A DNA stretch of 64,000 nt from NCBI GenBank assembly GCA_964449455.1, contig CAYUYV010000002.1, forward strand, positions 25,006-89,005. Reading direction: 5' to 3'. Positions within the stretch are counted from its first letter, which is position 1. The number at the start of each line of letters is the position of its first letter. Origin of the DNA: CAYUYV01 sp964449455 (GTDB taxonomy: Bacteria; Pseudomonadota; Alphaproteobacteria; JAJFIK01). Made by a program: the position numbers and the translations under genes. The notes below the pieces were generated by a model, which was not told where the DNA came from, made no database searches, and worked only from the letters and a program-made list of their open reading frames with translations. Positions 50,811-59,935 of this stretch are shown here, piece by piece.

Positions 50811-53291
50811 ATGCCATCATTAATGAGGTCCCATCTGCTGGCCATGAGCGTCAGCCTTTTCGCCGTCGCCCCCGCGATGGCACAAACCGCGGATAAGGCT
50901 ACACCAGATGAGGCCGCAAACGGTGAGACTGAGTCCTCTGCGGCCGAATCCTCTGCACCGCCGCTGAGCGGCCGCATCACATCGGATGAGCGGATCGTCG
51001 TGACGGGCACCCGCGGGGAACCGCGCAGCGTGTTCGAAAGCCTCGCTCCCATCGACGTCATCGGCCAGAGTGCTCTGAACCTTACGGCCTCTGACGACAT
51101 TCTCGATTCTTTGGGCCAGCTTGTGCCGGCTTTCAGTGTCCAGCGTCTGCCCCTTGCCGACGGTCTCATCTTCATTCGTCCGGCGCGCCTGCGCGGCCTG
51201 TCGCCGGATCAGACCTTGGTGCTCGTCAATGGCAAGCGCCGTCATCGCTCGGCCCTGCTTGGCTCAAACGGCTCCCAGGCCCCTGACCTGGCGCAGATCC
51301 CGTCCTTCTCCATCGGACGCATCGAAGTGCTGCGCGATGGCGCCTCGGCGCAGTACGGCTCCGACGCCATCGCCGGCGTGATCAACATCATTTTGGACGA
51401 TGCGCCGGGCGTTAATGGCTTCGCGCAATATGGCAACTACTATGAAGGCGACGGCGAGCAGTGGCGGGGCGGTCTGCGCGCCGGTGTTTCGGGCGATGCG
51501 GGCTTCCTCACCGGAACCTTCGAGTACACGACCTCGAACCGGACTTCTCGGAGCCGTCAACGGCGCGACGCCCTGACCTTCCAGGCGAACAATCCGGACG
51601 TCAATGTGCGCAACCCGGTTCAGGACTGGGGTCAGCCGGATGTTGACACCTTCCGCCTCGCCTACAATGCCCAGTACACGATGAGCCTGGGTGAGCTTTA
51701 CAGCTTCGCGACCTTTGGCTTTGGCGAAGGCCAGTCGGACTTCAACTGGCGTAATCCCGATGGCACCTCGGCCTTTAATTCGAGCGAGGCCTTCCCCGAT
51801 TTTGATCTGCGCACGATCTTTCCTGGCGGCTTCACACCGCAATTCGGTCAGGATGATGAGGACCTTAACATCGTCACGGGGATCCGCAGTGACGACTCCC
51901 TGCCTTTCACCTTCGATGTCAGCATCGGATATGGCCGCAATGAAGTCGAATACTTCATTTTCGACACCATCAACGCGTCCCTCGGCCCGGACAGCCCGAC
52001 CTCGTTCAATCCGGGAACGCTGATCCAGTCCGAATTCAACCTGAACTTCGATTTCACCTATGGGCTTGAGCTGGATTTCCTCAACGCGCCGATCAACATC
52101 GCCTTTGGCGGCGAGCGGCGTGAGGAGACCTACAAGATCCTCGAAGGCGACGAAGCCTCCTTCGCTATTGGTCCGGGTGCTGCCGACGGCCTGCCCTCCG
52201 GTTCCAATGGTTTCCCGGGCTTTAGCCCTGCCCAGGCCGGCACATTCTTCCAGCGCAGCTTTGCCGGTTATGTGGATCTGGAAATTCCGGTTACGGACGC
52301 TCTAACCGTTGCCGTTGCAGGCCGTTATGAGGACTTCTCCGAATTCGGCGACACACTGAACGGCAAGATCTCTGCCCGCTATGAGATCACACCGGAATTC
52401 GCGGTCCGCGCCACCGCATCAACGGGCTTCCGCGCCCCGACACCGGGCCAGCTTTTCAGTGAGCGGACCTCCCAGGGCCTTGATACGGAAACGCTCAACA
52501 TCTTCACATCCGGGCGTTTCAGCCCTCAAGGCCCCGTGGCCGATGTGATCAGCCAGCGGGACGGCGTGACCATCAATTCGCTGGATGCGGAAGAGTCAGA
52601 AAACTACACGGTGGGCCTCGCCTGGAACAGCGATCTGGGCATCAACGTGTCGATCGACATCTACCAGATCGATATCGAAAACCGGTTCGGCACCTCCGAG
52701 ACCTTTTTCCCGACCGCCGAAGAACAGGCAGCTTTCGTCGAACTGGGCGTGCCGGGCGGGGAAGGCATCAACCGGGTCAACTTCTACCAGAACGACTTCG
52801 ACACCCGGACCCGGGGCATCGACTTCGTCGCGTCCTATGCCAACAGCTATGATTTCGGGGCTCTGACCCTGACGGCCGCCTACAACTTCAACGACACGGA
52901 AGTCACCGGCGGCAATCTTGCCAACAATGACGTGCAGCGGGTCCGTTTTGAGGAGCTTTTGCCCCGGCACACCTTCATCGGCTCGATTGACTACACCATC
53001 GGCAACGCATCATTCTTGACGCGTCTTCGCTATTTCGGTTCCTGGACGGACTTCTCCTTCAATGCGGAAGGCGACATCTTCCAGGAATTCGGCGGTGAGG
53101 TGTTTGTGGACTTCGCGGTCACCTACCAGATTACGGATCATGTCCGCCTGCGGGCCGGTGCCGAGAACATCTTCAACGCCTTTCCCGACGAAGCGGAGTT
53201 CCAGGCCAATCGCGGTCTGATCTACTCCCGGAACGCACCCTATGACACGGATGGCGGCTTCGTTTATGGTCGGTTGGATTTCTCCTTCTGA
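50811..53291 (+). CDS. TonB-dependent outer-membrane receptor
   Basis: 826 residues. A signal peptide (MPSLMRSHLLAMSVSLFAVAPAMAQ) precedes a TonB-box-like DERIVVTGTRG. The plug follows (LGQLVPAFSVQRLPLADG..., RLRGLSPDQTLVLVNGKRRHRSAL, IEVLRDGASAQYGSDAIAGVINI), then a 22-strand-type barrel with terminal YGRLDFSF ending in Phe. The LVNGKRRH...GSNGSQAPDL plug pattern is shared by receptors for organic ligands in marine and sphingomonad-type genomes; the ligand is unknown. ATG 50811 follows a purine-rich GAGGGGGAACAAGG. The gene is followed after 19 bases by the PLP enzyme gene. Confidence 0.93.
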   Translation: MPSLMRSHLLAMSVSLFAVAPAMAQTADKATPDEAANGETESSAAESSAPPLSGRITSDERIVVTGTRGEPRSVFESLAPIDVIGQSALNLTASDDILDSLGQLVPAFSVQRLPLADGLIFIRPARLRGLSPDQTLVLVNGKRRHRSALLGSNGSQAPDLAQIPSFSIGRIEVLRDGASAQYGSDAIAGVINIILDDAPGVNGFAQYGNYYEGDGEQWRGGLRAGVSGDAGFLTGTFEYTTSNRTSRSRQRRDALTFQANNPDVNVRNPVQDWGQPDVDTFRLAYNAQYTMSLGELYSFATFGFGEGQSDFNWRNPDGTSAFNSSEAFPDFDLRTIFPGGFTPQFGQDDEDLNIVTGIRSDDSLPFTFDVSIGYGRNEVEYFIFDTINASLGPDSPTSFNPGTLIQSEFNLNFDFTYGLELDFLNAPINIAFGGERREETYKILEGDEASFAIGPGAADGLPSGSNGFPGFSPAQAGTFFQRSFAGYVDLEIPVTDALTVAVAGRYEDFSEFGDTLNGKISARYEITPEFAVRATASTGFRAPTPGQLFSERTSQGLDTETLNIFTSGRFSPQGPVADVISQRDGVTINSLDAEESENYTVGLAWNSDLGINVSIDIYQIDIENRFGTSETFFPTAEEQAAFVELGVPGGEGINRVNFYQNDFDTRTRGIDFVASYANSYDFGALTLTAAYNFNDTEVTGGNLANNDVQRVRFEELLPRHTFIGSIDYTIGNASFLTRLRYFGSWTDFSFNAEGDIFQEFGGEVFVDFAVTYQITDHVRLRAGAENIFNAFPDEAEFQANRGLIYSRNAPYDTDGGFVYGRLDFSF

Positions 53292-53310
53292 CCCCGGAAC
53301 GGACCACACC

Positions 53311-54780
53311 GTGATCAATCGACGCCATGTTCTGGAAGGCGCCGCCGGTTTGGCGGCGTCTTCTTTCTCCAGCACGCCCCTGATGGCCTCCGCCACGCCC
53401 GATGCGCCTGGACCCGCAGGCATTCTTCCCAGTGCAGATGAGATTGGGGCAGATGAGATTGGGGCNNNNNNNNNNNNNNNNNNNNNNNNNNNNNNNNNNN
53501 NNNNNNNNNNNNNNNNNNNNNNNNNNNNNNNNNNNNNNNNNNNNNNNNNNNNNNNNNNNNNNNNNGCAGATGAGATTGGGGCAGATGAGATTGGGGCGGA
53601 TGAGATTGCGGCGGATGAGGTGTATTGGGACGGCATCCGTGCGCTCTATGAGACCGCCGATGACTTCACGAATCTGGAAAACGGCAATTGGGGTCTAATG
53701 GCCCAGCCGGTGCTTGAGGACTATCTCTCCCTCACCCGGATGGTGAACAGGCGGAACTCCCACTATGCGCGCCGGGACTATGCACAGGATTATCGCGCTG
53801 CCCGGGCCCGGGTCGCAGCGGCCCTTGGCGCTGGCGAGGATGAAATTGCCTTCACCCGGGGCGCGACAGAGGCCTTGAAGGGCATTATCGGCGGCTATTC
53901 AAATCTCAAAGCCGGCGATGGCGTGATGTTCGCCGATCTAGATTACGGCTCAGTCCAAGCCTCCATGGAGTGGCTTGCCGCGCGGGACGGCGCATCCGTC
54001 GTGCGCCTTGCCGTGCCGGAACCGGTGAGCCATGACGGCCTCATTGATTTCTATACGGAGGCCCTTGACGCCAATCCCAGTGTCCGGCTGCTGTTGCTGA
54101 CTCATGTCAGCCACCGGACGGGTCTTGTAATCCCCGTCAAGCCGATCATCGCGGCGGCACGGGCCCGCAATGTCGACGTTGTTGTGGACGCGGCCCATTC
54201 CTGGGGTCAGATCGATTTCCGCATCGATGATCTTGGGGCCGACTTTGTGGGGTTCAACTTGCACAAATGGATCGGCGCGCCCATCGGCGTTGGCCTTGCC
54301 TATATTCGCCGGGATCGGCTCGGCGATATCGCGCCGGATATGGCCTCGGGCGCGTGGGAGCAGGAGCGCATTTCAGGCCGGGTCCATACGGGCACATCCA
54401 ATTATGCCGCCCTGCTGGCAGTGCCCGCCGCCCTTGACTTTCACGAACGCGTCGGCCGGACCCAAAAGGAGGCCCGGCTGCGCTATCTGCGCAAAATCTG
54501 GGTCGACGCGGCACGCGACATTCCCGGCCTTCAGATCCTGGCACCGGACGACCCCCGGCTCCATGCGGGCATCACATCATTTCGCTTTATGGGCCAGACC
54601 TCGGTGGAGGCCAACAAGACCATCGCAGCCCGGCTGCTGGAGGAACACGGGCTCTTTACGGTGCACCGGGGCGGGGTGGCGGCAGGCGCCTGCGTCCGCG
54701 TGACCCCTGCCCTTTACAACACGCCCGCGGACTTTGAAAAGCTTGCCCCGGCCCTATCGGCCATTGGCAAGACGCTTTGA
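53311..54780 (+). CDS. class V aminotransferase-fold PLP enzyme with twin-arginine signal and ADEIG repeats
   Basis: About 489 codons including a 100-N gap. The N-terminus MINRRHVLEGAAGLAAS has a twin-Arg and hydrophobic stretch as in Tat signals. A pentapeptide tandem repeat ADEIG follows (two copies, gap, at least three more). The catalytic domain starts near YWDGIRALYETADDF, with the PLP-region Asp in VVVDAAHSWGQ and the Schiff-base Lys in FNLHKWIGAP, closest to isopenicillin-N-epimerase/CefD-like members. GTG 53311 is chosen because the signal begins there. Likely periplasmic and co-transcribed with the receptor. Reaction unknown. Confidence 0.85.
   Translation: MINRRHVLEGAAGLAASSFSSTPLMASATPDAPGPAGILPSADEIGADEIGXXXXXXXXXXXXXXXXXXXXXXXXXXXXXXXXXXADEIGADEIGADEIAADEVYWDGIRALYETADDFTNLENGNWGLMAQPVLEDYLSLTRMVNRRNSHYARRDYAQDYRAARARVAAALGAGEDEIAFTRGATEALKGIIGGYSNLKAGDGVMFADLDYGSVQASMEWLAARDGASVVRLAVPEPVSHDGLIDFYTEALDANPSVRLLLLTHVSHRTGLVIPVKPIIAAARARNVDVVVDAAHSWGQIDFRIDDLGADFVGFNLHKWIGAPIGVGLAYIRRDRLGDIAPDMASGAWEQERISGRVHTGTSNYAALLAVPAALDFHERVGRTQKEARLRYLRKIWVDAARDIPGLQILAPDDPRLHAGITSFRFMGQTSVEANKTIAARLLEEHGLFTVHRGGVAAGACVRVTPALYNTPADFEKLAPALSAIGKTL
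53434..53625. repeat. 15-bp coding tandem repeat (ADEIG) spanning an assembly gap
   Basis: Units of GCAGATGAGATTGGG at 53434 and 53449, then the 100-N gap (53466-53565), then 53566 and 53581, a variant at 53596 and a degraded one at 53611. The last 32 bases before the gap equal the first 32 after it, as expected if an array collapsed or two contig ends overlap. Copy number is unknown, but any whole number keeps the frame. Confidence 0.9.
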
Positions 54781-54897
54781 CCAATTGCGTCCGCCGTATG
54801 GTGCGCCAAAGCTCAGCTTGCAGACGATAGGTCTGCATTGCCACCCGCTTGTATGAGGTTTGGTGATGGCTCCGGCTGTTAACAATCCGCAAGCGGA

Positions 54898-55566
54898 TCA
54901 GCCACCAACAAAGAAATCCCGATGGGCAGGATCGATAGCGTTGATCAGGTCCGTGATGAACGCGCCCTGCTTCTCAAAGGCCACATCGGACTGGCGCGAC
55001 AGAGTCGACACGCGCACAAGTACCCCATCCGGAACCTTGCCCCGCAGTCCGAATTTGAGCCGCGCCCATTGCTGCTCAAGGCCCGACCGCGGCACATCCG
55101 AGCCGATGCGGGTCCAGTAGGTGACAGGCTCATGGCGGGTCTGGCGCTGCGTTTCAAGCAGGGTCACGGGGAGGGTGTCGCCGGCCACGGAGACAGTCTT
55201 GTAGCGCGGTTCGGAGATGTCGAAACCGAAAGACGCGTAGCACCGCTCCGGGCGGTGAACCTGCAATGCATCGCTCTGGCTTCGGCCATAGGCCACCACC
55301 AGCATGAGACGTTCACCGTCGGCATTGAGATAGGTGCGCGAGACCGTTTGATCGTAGAGCCGGTTTGCGAGGGAGTCCTCGTCATCGTCAGCCCGCGGCA
55401 GAATGGGCCGCACGGTCTCGTCCAGACGCCACGCGCCGAAAGCCTTGGGCACGATCTGTTCAAGATCGAGATTCGTGCCCGGTGCTGCCCCGCGCGGTGT
55501 CATGAACAGCGCCGCCACCGCAGCGATGAGCATCGTGAGCGCCACCATCCAGATGCGTGTCGTCAT
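54898..55566 (-). CDS. epsI: EpsI family protein
   Basis: 222 residues. One N-terminal membrane helix, then the EpsI domain: VPKAFGAWRLDE near the start, the HRPERCYASFGF motif (H-x-P-x-x-C-Y) near residue 131, and WTRIGSDV. EpsI accompanies exosortases and is often their C-terminal domain; here it is a separate gene overlapping the exosortase stop by 4 nt (ATGA). Probably periplasmic, helping sort proteins or export exopolysaccharide. Confidence 0.9.
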   Translation of the reverse strand: MTTRIWMVALTMLIAAVAALFMTPRGAAPGTNLDLEQIVPKAFGAWRLDETVRPILPRADDDEDSLANRLYDQTVSRTYLNADGERLMLVVAYGRSQSDALQVHRPERCYASFGFDISEPRYKTVSVAGDTLPVTLLETQRQTRHEPVTYWTRIGSDVPRSGLEQQWARLKFGLRGKVPDGVLVRVSTLSRQSDVAFEKQGAFITDLINAIDPAHRDFFVGG

Positions 55567-56567
55567 GCCGCCACCGCCGTATTGTGCCCAGGGCCGTCCT
55601 GGCGAGGGCCGTCCTGGCGAGGGCCGCCCTGGCGAGGGCCGCCAAGAACCCGGGACAGGACGGTATCCACGAGCAGGAAAACGCCAAGGGCCGCCGTGAA
55701 CATTACAATGCCGGAAAAGTCATGGATGAAACCCTGCCCGGCGGCATCACCGAAATGATAGGTGACCAGAAGCAGGATCAGAACACGGATCAGATTAGCG
55801 ACAAACGCCGCCGGCACAATGAGCGCCAGCAGAATGACGTTGTGCAGAAGGCTTGGATGGCGTGCAAGATAGATATAAAAGACGCCCACGGCCGATAGGC
55901 TGAAGAGGGAATTCAGTCCCGCACAGGCATCTTTCACCAGCAATTCATATTGGGCGATATAAAGCACCACGCCGTTCTGCGAAATGGGATAGCCAATAGC
56001 GTAAAGCCAGTTCGTGGCGATGTTCGAGATCACCTGTTTCAGCGGTCCCGTCAGCCCATCCATGATCCAACCCGGAATGGGGATCACGAAACCCAGGAAG
56101 AACAACGGAAACCACAGATGCCGCAACAGCCTTACACCATGGAAGGTGAGCATCAGCCCCGCCAGAACCGGCACGACGGAACCCACCTCCACCAGCAGAA
56201 TGGTTTGTGAACGGCCGATAGCGTAGGAGACGAGACCCAAGACCAGCAGTGCGCCACCCAGTAAGGGCGCCGGCGCTGCCAGGGCCGGGGATGGGGCCGA
56301 GGATGGAGCCGGGTCGAAGGATTTCAGGCGCCACCAGACCAGACCGCAGGCGACCATCAGAATGAACGGTCCGTGTCCGTCCTGGGGCTGCTCCCAGGGT
56401 CCAATGGAAAGGCGGAACACCGTCGGCCCGTAAAGCGCAAGAAAGGCAAGCCCAACCGGCCAGAACCGGGCCAGGGGATGGCGGCGTGCCATCTCGGCCA
56501 TGTCCCGAACCTGGCGCAGGCCATCCTTCACTCCGTCCGGGAGTCGTTCAGAAACCGCTTGTCCCAT
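55563..56567 (-). CDS. exosortase
   Basis: 334-residue polytopic protein with about eight hydrophobic helices. The catalytic triad region is intact: Cys in KDACAGLNSLFSLSAVG, Arg in FVANLIRVLILLL and His in GFIHDFSGIVMF, as in the archaeosortase/exosortase superfamily that cleaves and anchors PEP-CTERM-like proteins. The C-terminus carries a pentapeptide repeat GGPRQ/DGPRQ encoded by a 15-bp tandem repeat. Start ATG 56567 (MGQAVSERL); GTG 56582 is an alternative. Subtype not assignable from sequence alone. Confidence 0.9.
   Translation of the reverse strand: MGQAVSERLPDGVKDGLRQVRDMAEMARRHPLARFWPVGLAFLALYGPTVFRLSIGPWEQPQDGHGPFILMVACGLVWWRLKSFDPAPSSAPSPALAAPAPLLGGALLVLGLVSYAIGRSQTILLVEVGSVVPVLAGLMLTFHGVRLLRHLWFPLFFLGFVIPIPGWIMDGLTGPLKQVISNIATNWLYAIGYPISQNGVVLYIAQYELLVKDACAGLNSLFSLSAVGVFYIYLARHPSLLHNVILLALIVPAAFVANLIRVLILLLVTYHFGDAAGQGFIHDFSGIVMFTAALGVFLLVDTVLSRVLGGPRQGGPRQDGPRQDGPGHNTAVAA
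55591..55650. repeat. 15-bp tandem repeat in the exosortase 3' end
   Basis: Units of GGGCCGTCCTGGCGA at 55591 and 55606 (identical), a one-base variant at 55621 and a degenerate one at 55636. On the coding strand they give successive GPRQ-containing pentapeptides after the last membrane helix, so copy number changes only tail length. Confidence 0.9.
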
Positions 56568-56874
56568 GGTTGCTCCATACACGTCGGCTTACCGGTTGGC
56601 CGGACTATGCCATTCAACGCGTCCTAGCGAAACAAAGTCCCGGCGAAACAAATGGGCATGGGCGTTGCGTTTCCCAGGCTCACTATCTCTGCCCCACCGT
56701 CATCTCTGCCCCGCCGTCTCTGTCGTCCCACCTCCGGGGAGTGTTCGGCCCGCTTGCACACTGTCATCATGACAAGAACGTTACGACTATCGGAGAGGTC
56801 ACGGGCGCACTAGAAAGAAAGGTGGGGCGCTCATGGCCTAGAGAGACACAGTGGTTTGGGGAGTTTGTGGGCAA
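56568..56874. other. divergent region exosortase / radical SAM gene
   Basis: 307 bases. It holds a 17-bp direct repeat (56685-56701 and 56702-56718, one mismatch) and two copies of GCGAAACAAA about 16 bases apart near 56626-56651. Promoters for both directions are expected here. No gene. Confidence 0.6.
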
Positions 56875-58008
56875 ATGGTCGAAATTCACATTCCGCCGCC
56901 GCGGTTCGTCTTTATGGAGGTGAACAAGCGCTGCAACCTGAAATGTACCCATTGCGATTTCTGGCAACGCAATGATGACGACCGGGACAACTATCTGTCC
57001 CTCGCCGACAAGCGAACGATCCTGACCGAATTTTCAGGCCTGAACCCGGACGGCAATCTCGTGATCTGCGGCGGTGAGCCGATGCTGGACCTGGAGGAGT
57101 ATTTTGGCCTTGCCGCGACGGCGCGAGAGCGGGGCCTGCGTGTTCTTTCGGTGGTCAATGGCACGCGGATCCGCACCCCAGAAATGGCCGAACGCATGGT
57201 CCGTGAGGGACCGCATGAAATTTCCATCTCCCTGAACAGCCACATCCCCGCCCTGCATGATGAGACCCGCGGCGTTCCAGGGGCCTTCAACAAGGCGGTC
57301 AGCGCCCTGCGCCTGCTGGTCGATGCAAAGCGCCGACTTGGGGCGCAAGACACCCGCATTTATGTGATGGGGCTGATTTTCGGACGCAACTATCGGCTGA
57401 TCGACGGCTTCTATGATTTCGTCTTGAACGAGATCGGCGCGGATCAGCTCAAGCTGAATTTCATCCAGCCCTCCTTCGGCCAGTCCGGCGATATCGATCC
57501 CTTCTTCGAGGCCGAATCGGATGTGGACGGGGACGAAATCGAAGGCATCATCACGGCTTGCAATGAGAAATATGAGCTCGGCCTCAATCCGATTTGGATT
57601 GGGCAGGTGGGTATGTATTTCCGATCCCTCGCCAAAATTCCGAAGCACGATCGCAAGCATGGCTGGGGCGCATCACAAGGTACGGACGATCATATTTGCA
57701 ACACCTACAACCGCAACATCATGATCAACCATTACGGTGTTGCGCGTCTGTGCTTCTCCCACGGCTTTCCCGGCAAGCTCCTGAAGAAGGAAGGCGACCT
57801 GACGGCCTTCTGGACCGGGAGCAATGGCATCAGGGCCCGCATGCGCAAATGCAATCAGTTCTGTGGCATCAGCCACAGCGTCCGGCGCGAAAGCAGCACC
57901 ATCAAGGGGCGCGACAAGATGAAGGCCCATGAAGCCCGCTTTGGCCTCATGCCGCCGCCGGGTCCTGTCACGGAGCTGATGGAAGGCATCCGCGCCCTCA
58001 TCCGATGA
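56875..58008 (+). CDS. radical SAM protein with C-terminal Cys cluster
   Basis: 377 residues. The radical SAM motif CNLKCTHC (C-x3-C-x2-C, near residue 23) is followed by VICGGEPMLD (GGE motif). The C-terminal third adds Cys residues in DDHICNTYNR, ARLCFSHG and KCNQFCGISHS, the spacing of an auxiliary SPASM/twitch-type cluster, which points to peptide or glycan modification. First of three overlapping or closely spaced plus-strand genes with a GT2 and a sulfotransferase. Start 56875 chosen over GTG 56851. Substrate unknown. Confidence 0.9.
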   Translation: MVEIHIPPPRFVFMEVNKRCNLKCTHCDFWQRNDDDRDNYLSLADKRTILTEFSGLNPDGNLVICGGEPMLDLEEYFGLAATARERGLRVLSVVNGTRIRTPEMAERMVREGPHEISISLNSHIPALHDETRGVPGAFNKAVSALRLLVDAKRRLGAQDTRIYVMGLIFGRNYRLIDGFYDFVLNEIGADQLKLNFIQPSFGQSGDIDPFFEAESDVDGDEIEGIITACNEKYELGLNPIWIGQVGMYFRSLAKIPKHDRKHGWGASQGTDDHICNTYNRNIMINHYGVARLCFSHGFPGKLLKKEGDLTAFWTGSNGIRARMRKCNQFCGISHSVRRESSTIKGRDKMKAHEARFGLMPPPGPVTELMEGIRALIR

Positions 58009-59033
58009 CGAACCTTGCTCCGAGCCTCAGTGTTGTGATGCCTGCCTACAATGCCGAGGCCTTCATCGATCATGGGCTCGACAGCCTGCTGGGCCAGACC
58101 CGGCGCGATTTCGAGGTCATTGTCGTTGATGATGGTTCACAAGATCGCACGGCCGAACGGGTGCGGGAGCGCCGGGACCATGCGCCTGTCGGTGGTCCTG
58201 ACATCCGCGTGTTCGCCCAGCCCAATGCCGGTCCCTCGGCGGCACGCAATCGGGCCATCCGTGAGGCCCGGGCGCCCCTCATTGGTTTTCTCGATGCAGA
58301 TGATCTGTGGGCACCGGACAAGGTCGCCCGCCATCTGGAGCTCATGGCTGCGCATCCGCAGACCCTGCTATCCTTTTCAGGCTTTCGCTTCATTGATGGG
58401 ACTGGGACAGATCTGTGCGAGGTCATGCTGCCGCCCCAGGAAACTGTGCCTTATGAAAAGCTGCTGGAGCGCAATTGCATTCACACCAGCGCAGTGATCG
58501 CGCGCCGGGACACAATACTGGCCGTCGGCGGCTTTGATGAGCACTTGCGGACCTATGAGGATTTTGATCTCTGGCTACGGATCGCTGCCCAGGGTCCGGA
58601 CAGCGTGCGCGCCATCCTCGCGCCCCTCACGGACTATCGCCGCCATGGTGTTCAGGCTACGAATAATTGGCGCCGCATGCATGATGGCTGGCAGACCGTG
58701 ATCAACCGCCAAAAGGACGTCAATCCCCAAGCCTGGGCCCGGGTCAGCAGCCTCGCCTGGGGCCATCAGCTCGAATACTGCGCTGCCCTGGCCTACAATG
58801 CCGGCGACATCGATGACATGCGTCGCCTGATCCGGCAGTGCTGGCAAAAGGGGGGGCTGCGGATGATAGGCCAGTACTATGCCCTGCTGATGACCGGCAT
58901 TTCGATCGCATCCTATCTGCCCAGACCAATCCAGATTGCCCTTGGGGCGGGGTTTGTCAGGCTGCGCCGGGCCTATCATTGGCTATCCGGGCGCGGCAGG
59001 CAGGACCCGCCCGGTCACTCATTCCCCGCCTGA
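58005..59033 (+). CDS. GT2 family glycosyltransferase
   Basis: 342 residues. Inverting GT-A fold: LSVVMPAYNAEAFIDHGLDSLL, EVIVVDDGSQD, AARNRAI and the DxD in FLDADDLWAPDK, with the later GGFDEHLRTYEDFDLWLRIA acceptor-side motif. The C-terminus (YYALLMTGISIASYL) may associate with the membrane. ATG lies inside the radical SAM stop (ATGA overlap), so the two are translationally coupled. Sugar unknown. Confidence 0.9.
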   Translation: MTNLAPSLSVVMPAYNAEAFIDHGLDSLLGQTRRDFEVIVVDDGSQDRTAERVRERRDHAPVGGPDIRVFAQPNAGPSAARNRAIREARAPLIGFLDADDLWAPDKVARHLELMAAHPQTLLSFSGFRFIDGTGTDLCEVMLPPQETVPYEKLLERNCIHTSAVIARRDTILAVGGFDEHLRTYEDFDLWLRIAAQGPDSVRAILAPLTDYRRHGVQATNNWRRMHDGWQTVINRQKDVNPQAWARVSSLAWGHQLEYCAALAYNAGDIDDMRRLIRQCWQKGGLRMIGQYYALLMTGISIASYLPRPIQIALGAGFVRLRRAYHWLSGRGRQDPPGHSFPA

Positions 59034-59059
59034 CGACAGCCCAGGGAGCACGGCACATC

Positions 59060-59935
59060 ATGCATGTCCAAAAGACCATCTGTATCGTGGCCCAACCACG
59101 ATCGGGCACGAACCATCTATGCCGGTTGATGGAGAGCCTCTGGGGCATTCGGGTTTATCTGGAGGTGTTCAACCACGTCCGTCCTTATGTCCATTATCAG
59201 TTTCCATTGGAGGCATTTGAACGGAAAGCCAGCCAGACTTTTGCCGACTGGTCCGATCCGAGCCTGCCCATTTGGCTGCGGCAAAATCCGGAAACGGCAC
59301 TCGAAATCCTGCGCCAACATGTTCCGCCTGCAGACTGGGCCATGAGTTTCAAAATCTTCTCGGATCATCTGTCCCTGGAGCAGTTCGAGAACGCCATTGT
59401 GCGGCGGGACGATGTCTGCTTCCTGATGCTGAAACGCCGCCCCATCGATGCCTATATATCGTTCCAAAAGGCGGTGGAGGTGAGCAAATGGCTCTCAAAG
59501 GACACAACGGATGTCCGCCCAACCATTGACGCCGATCACTTTGTCGCCTGGAACCGGCGCCACGCAAACTGGTTCCAGGCGACCACGGATCTGATCCAGC
59601 GCCATGGCCGGCCCCTCGCCACGCTCCAATATGAGACGGACATCAAGGACACCGAGGAAGAAACCCTAAAGACGCTCATCGGGCATCTGGGGTCGATCGG
59701 GGTCAGGACGCGATTGCGCCACGACGTGCGCATGAAACGCCCCGTGAAACGCCTGCTCCAATCGGTGGTAAGCCGTGTCGGCATGCAGACACCCTGGGAT
59801 CCCGCGCTGGGCCTCAAACGTCAGGACCGGAACGATTCGACCGGCGACAAGGTGACGAATTGGAATGCCTTCCTGAAGGACCTGACCGACAGGCATGATC
59901 CGCGTCTGCTGGAGGCCTATGTCCCTTCCGACTGA
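59060..59935 (+). CDS. sulfotransferase family protein
   Basis: 291 residues. The 5'-PSB loop AQPRSGTNHLCRLM (residues about 10-23) and a 3'-PB-like VRRDDVCFLMLKRRPIDAYISFQKA define PAPS-dependent transfer, again of Stf0-like type. It probably sulfates the product of the adjacent glycosyltransferases. GGGAG lies 12 bases upstream of ATG 59060. Its stop overlaps the 3' end of the converging flippase gene by 19 bases. Confidence 0.85.
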   Translation: MHVQKTICIVAQPRSGTNHLCRLMESLWGIRVYLEVFNHVRPYVHYQFPLEAFERKASQTFADWSDPSLPIWLRQNPETALEILRQHVPPADWAMSFKIFSDHLSLEQFENAIVRRDDVCFLMLKRRPIDAYISFQKAVEVSKWLSKDTTDVRPTIDADHFVAWNRRHANWFQATTDLIQRHGRPLATLQYETDIKDTEEETLKTLIGHLGSIGVRTRLRHDVRMKRPVKRLLQSVVSRVGMQTPWDPALGLKRQDRNDSTGDKVTNWNAFLKDLTDRHDPRLLEAYVPSD

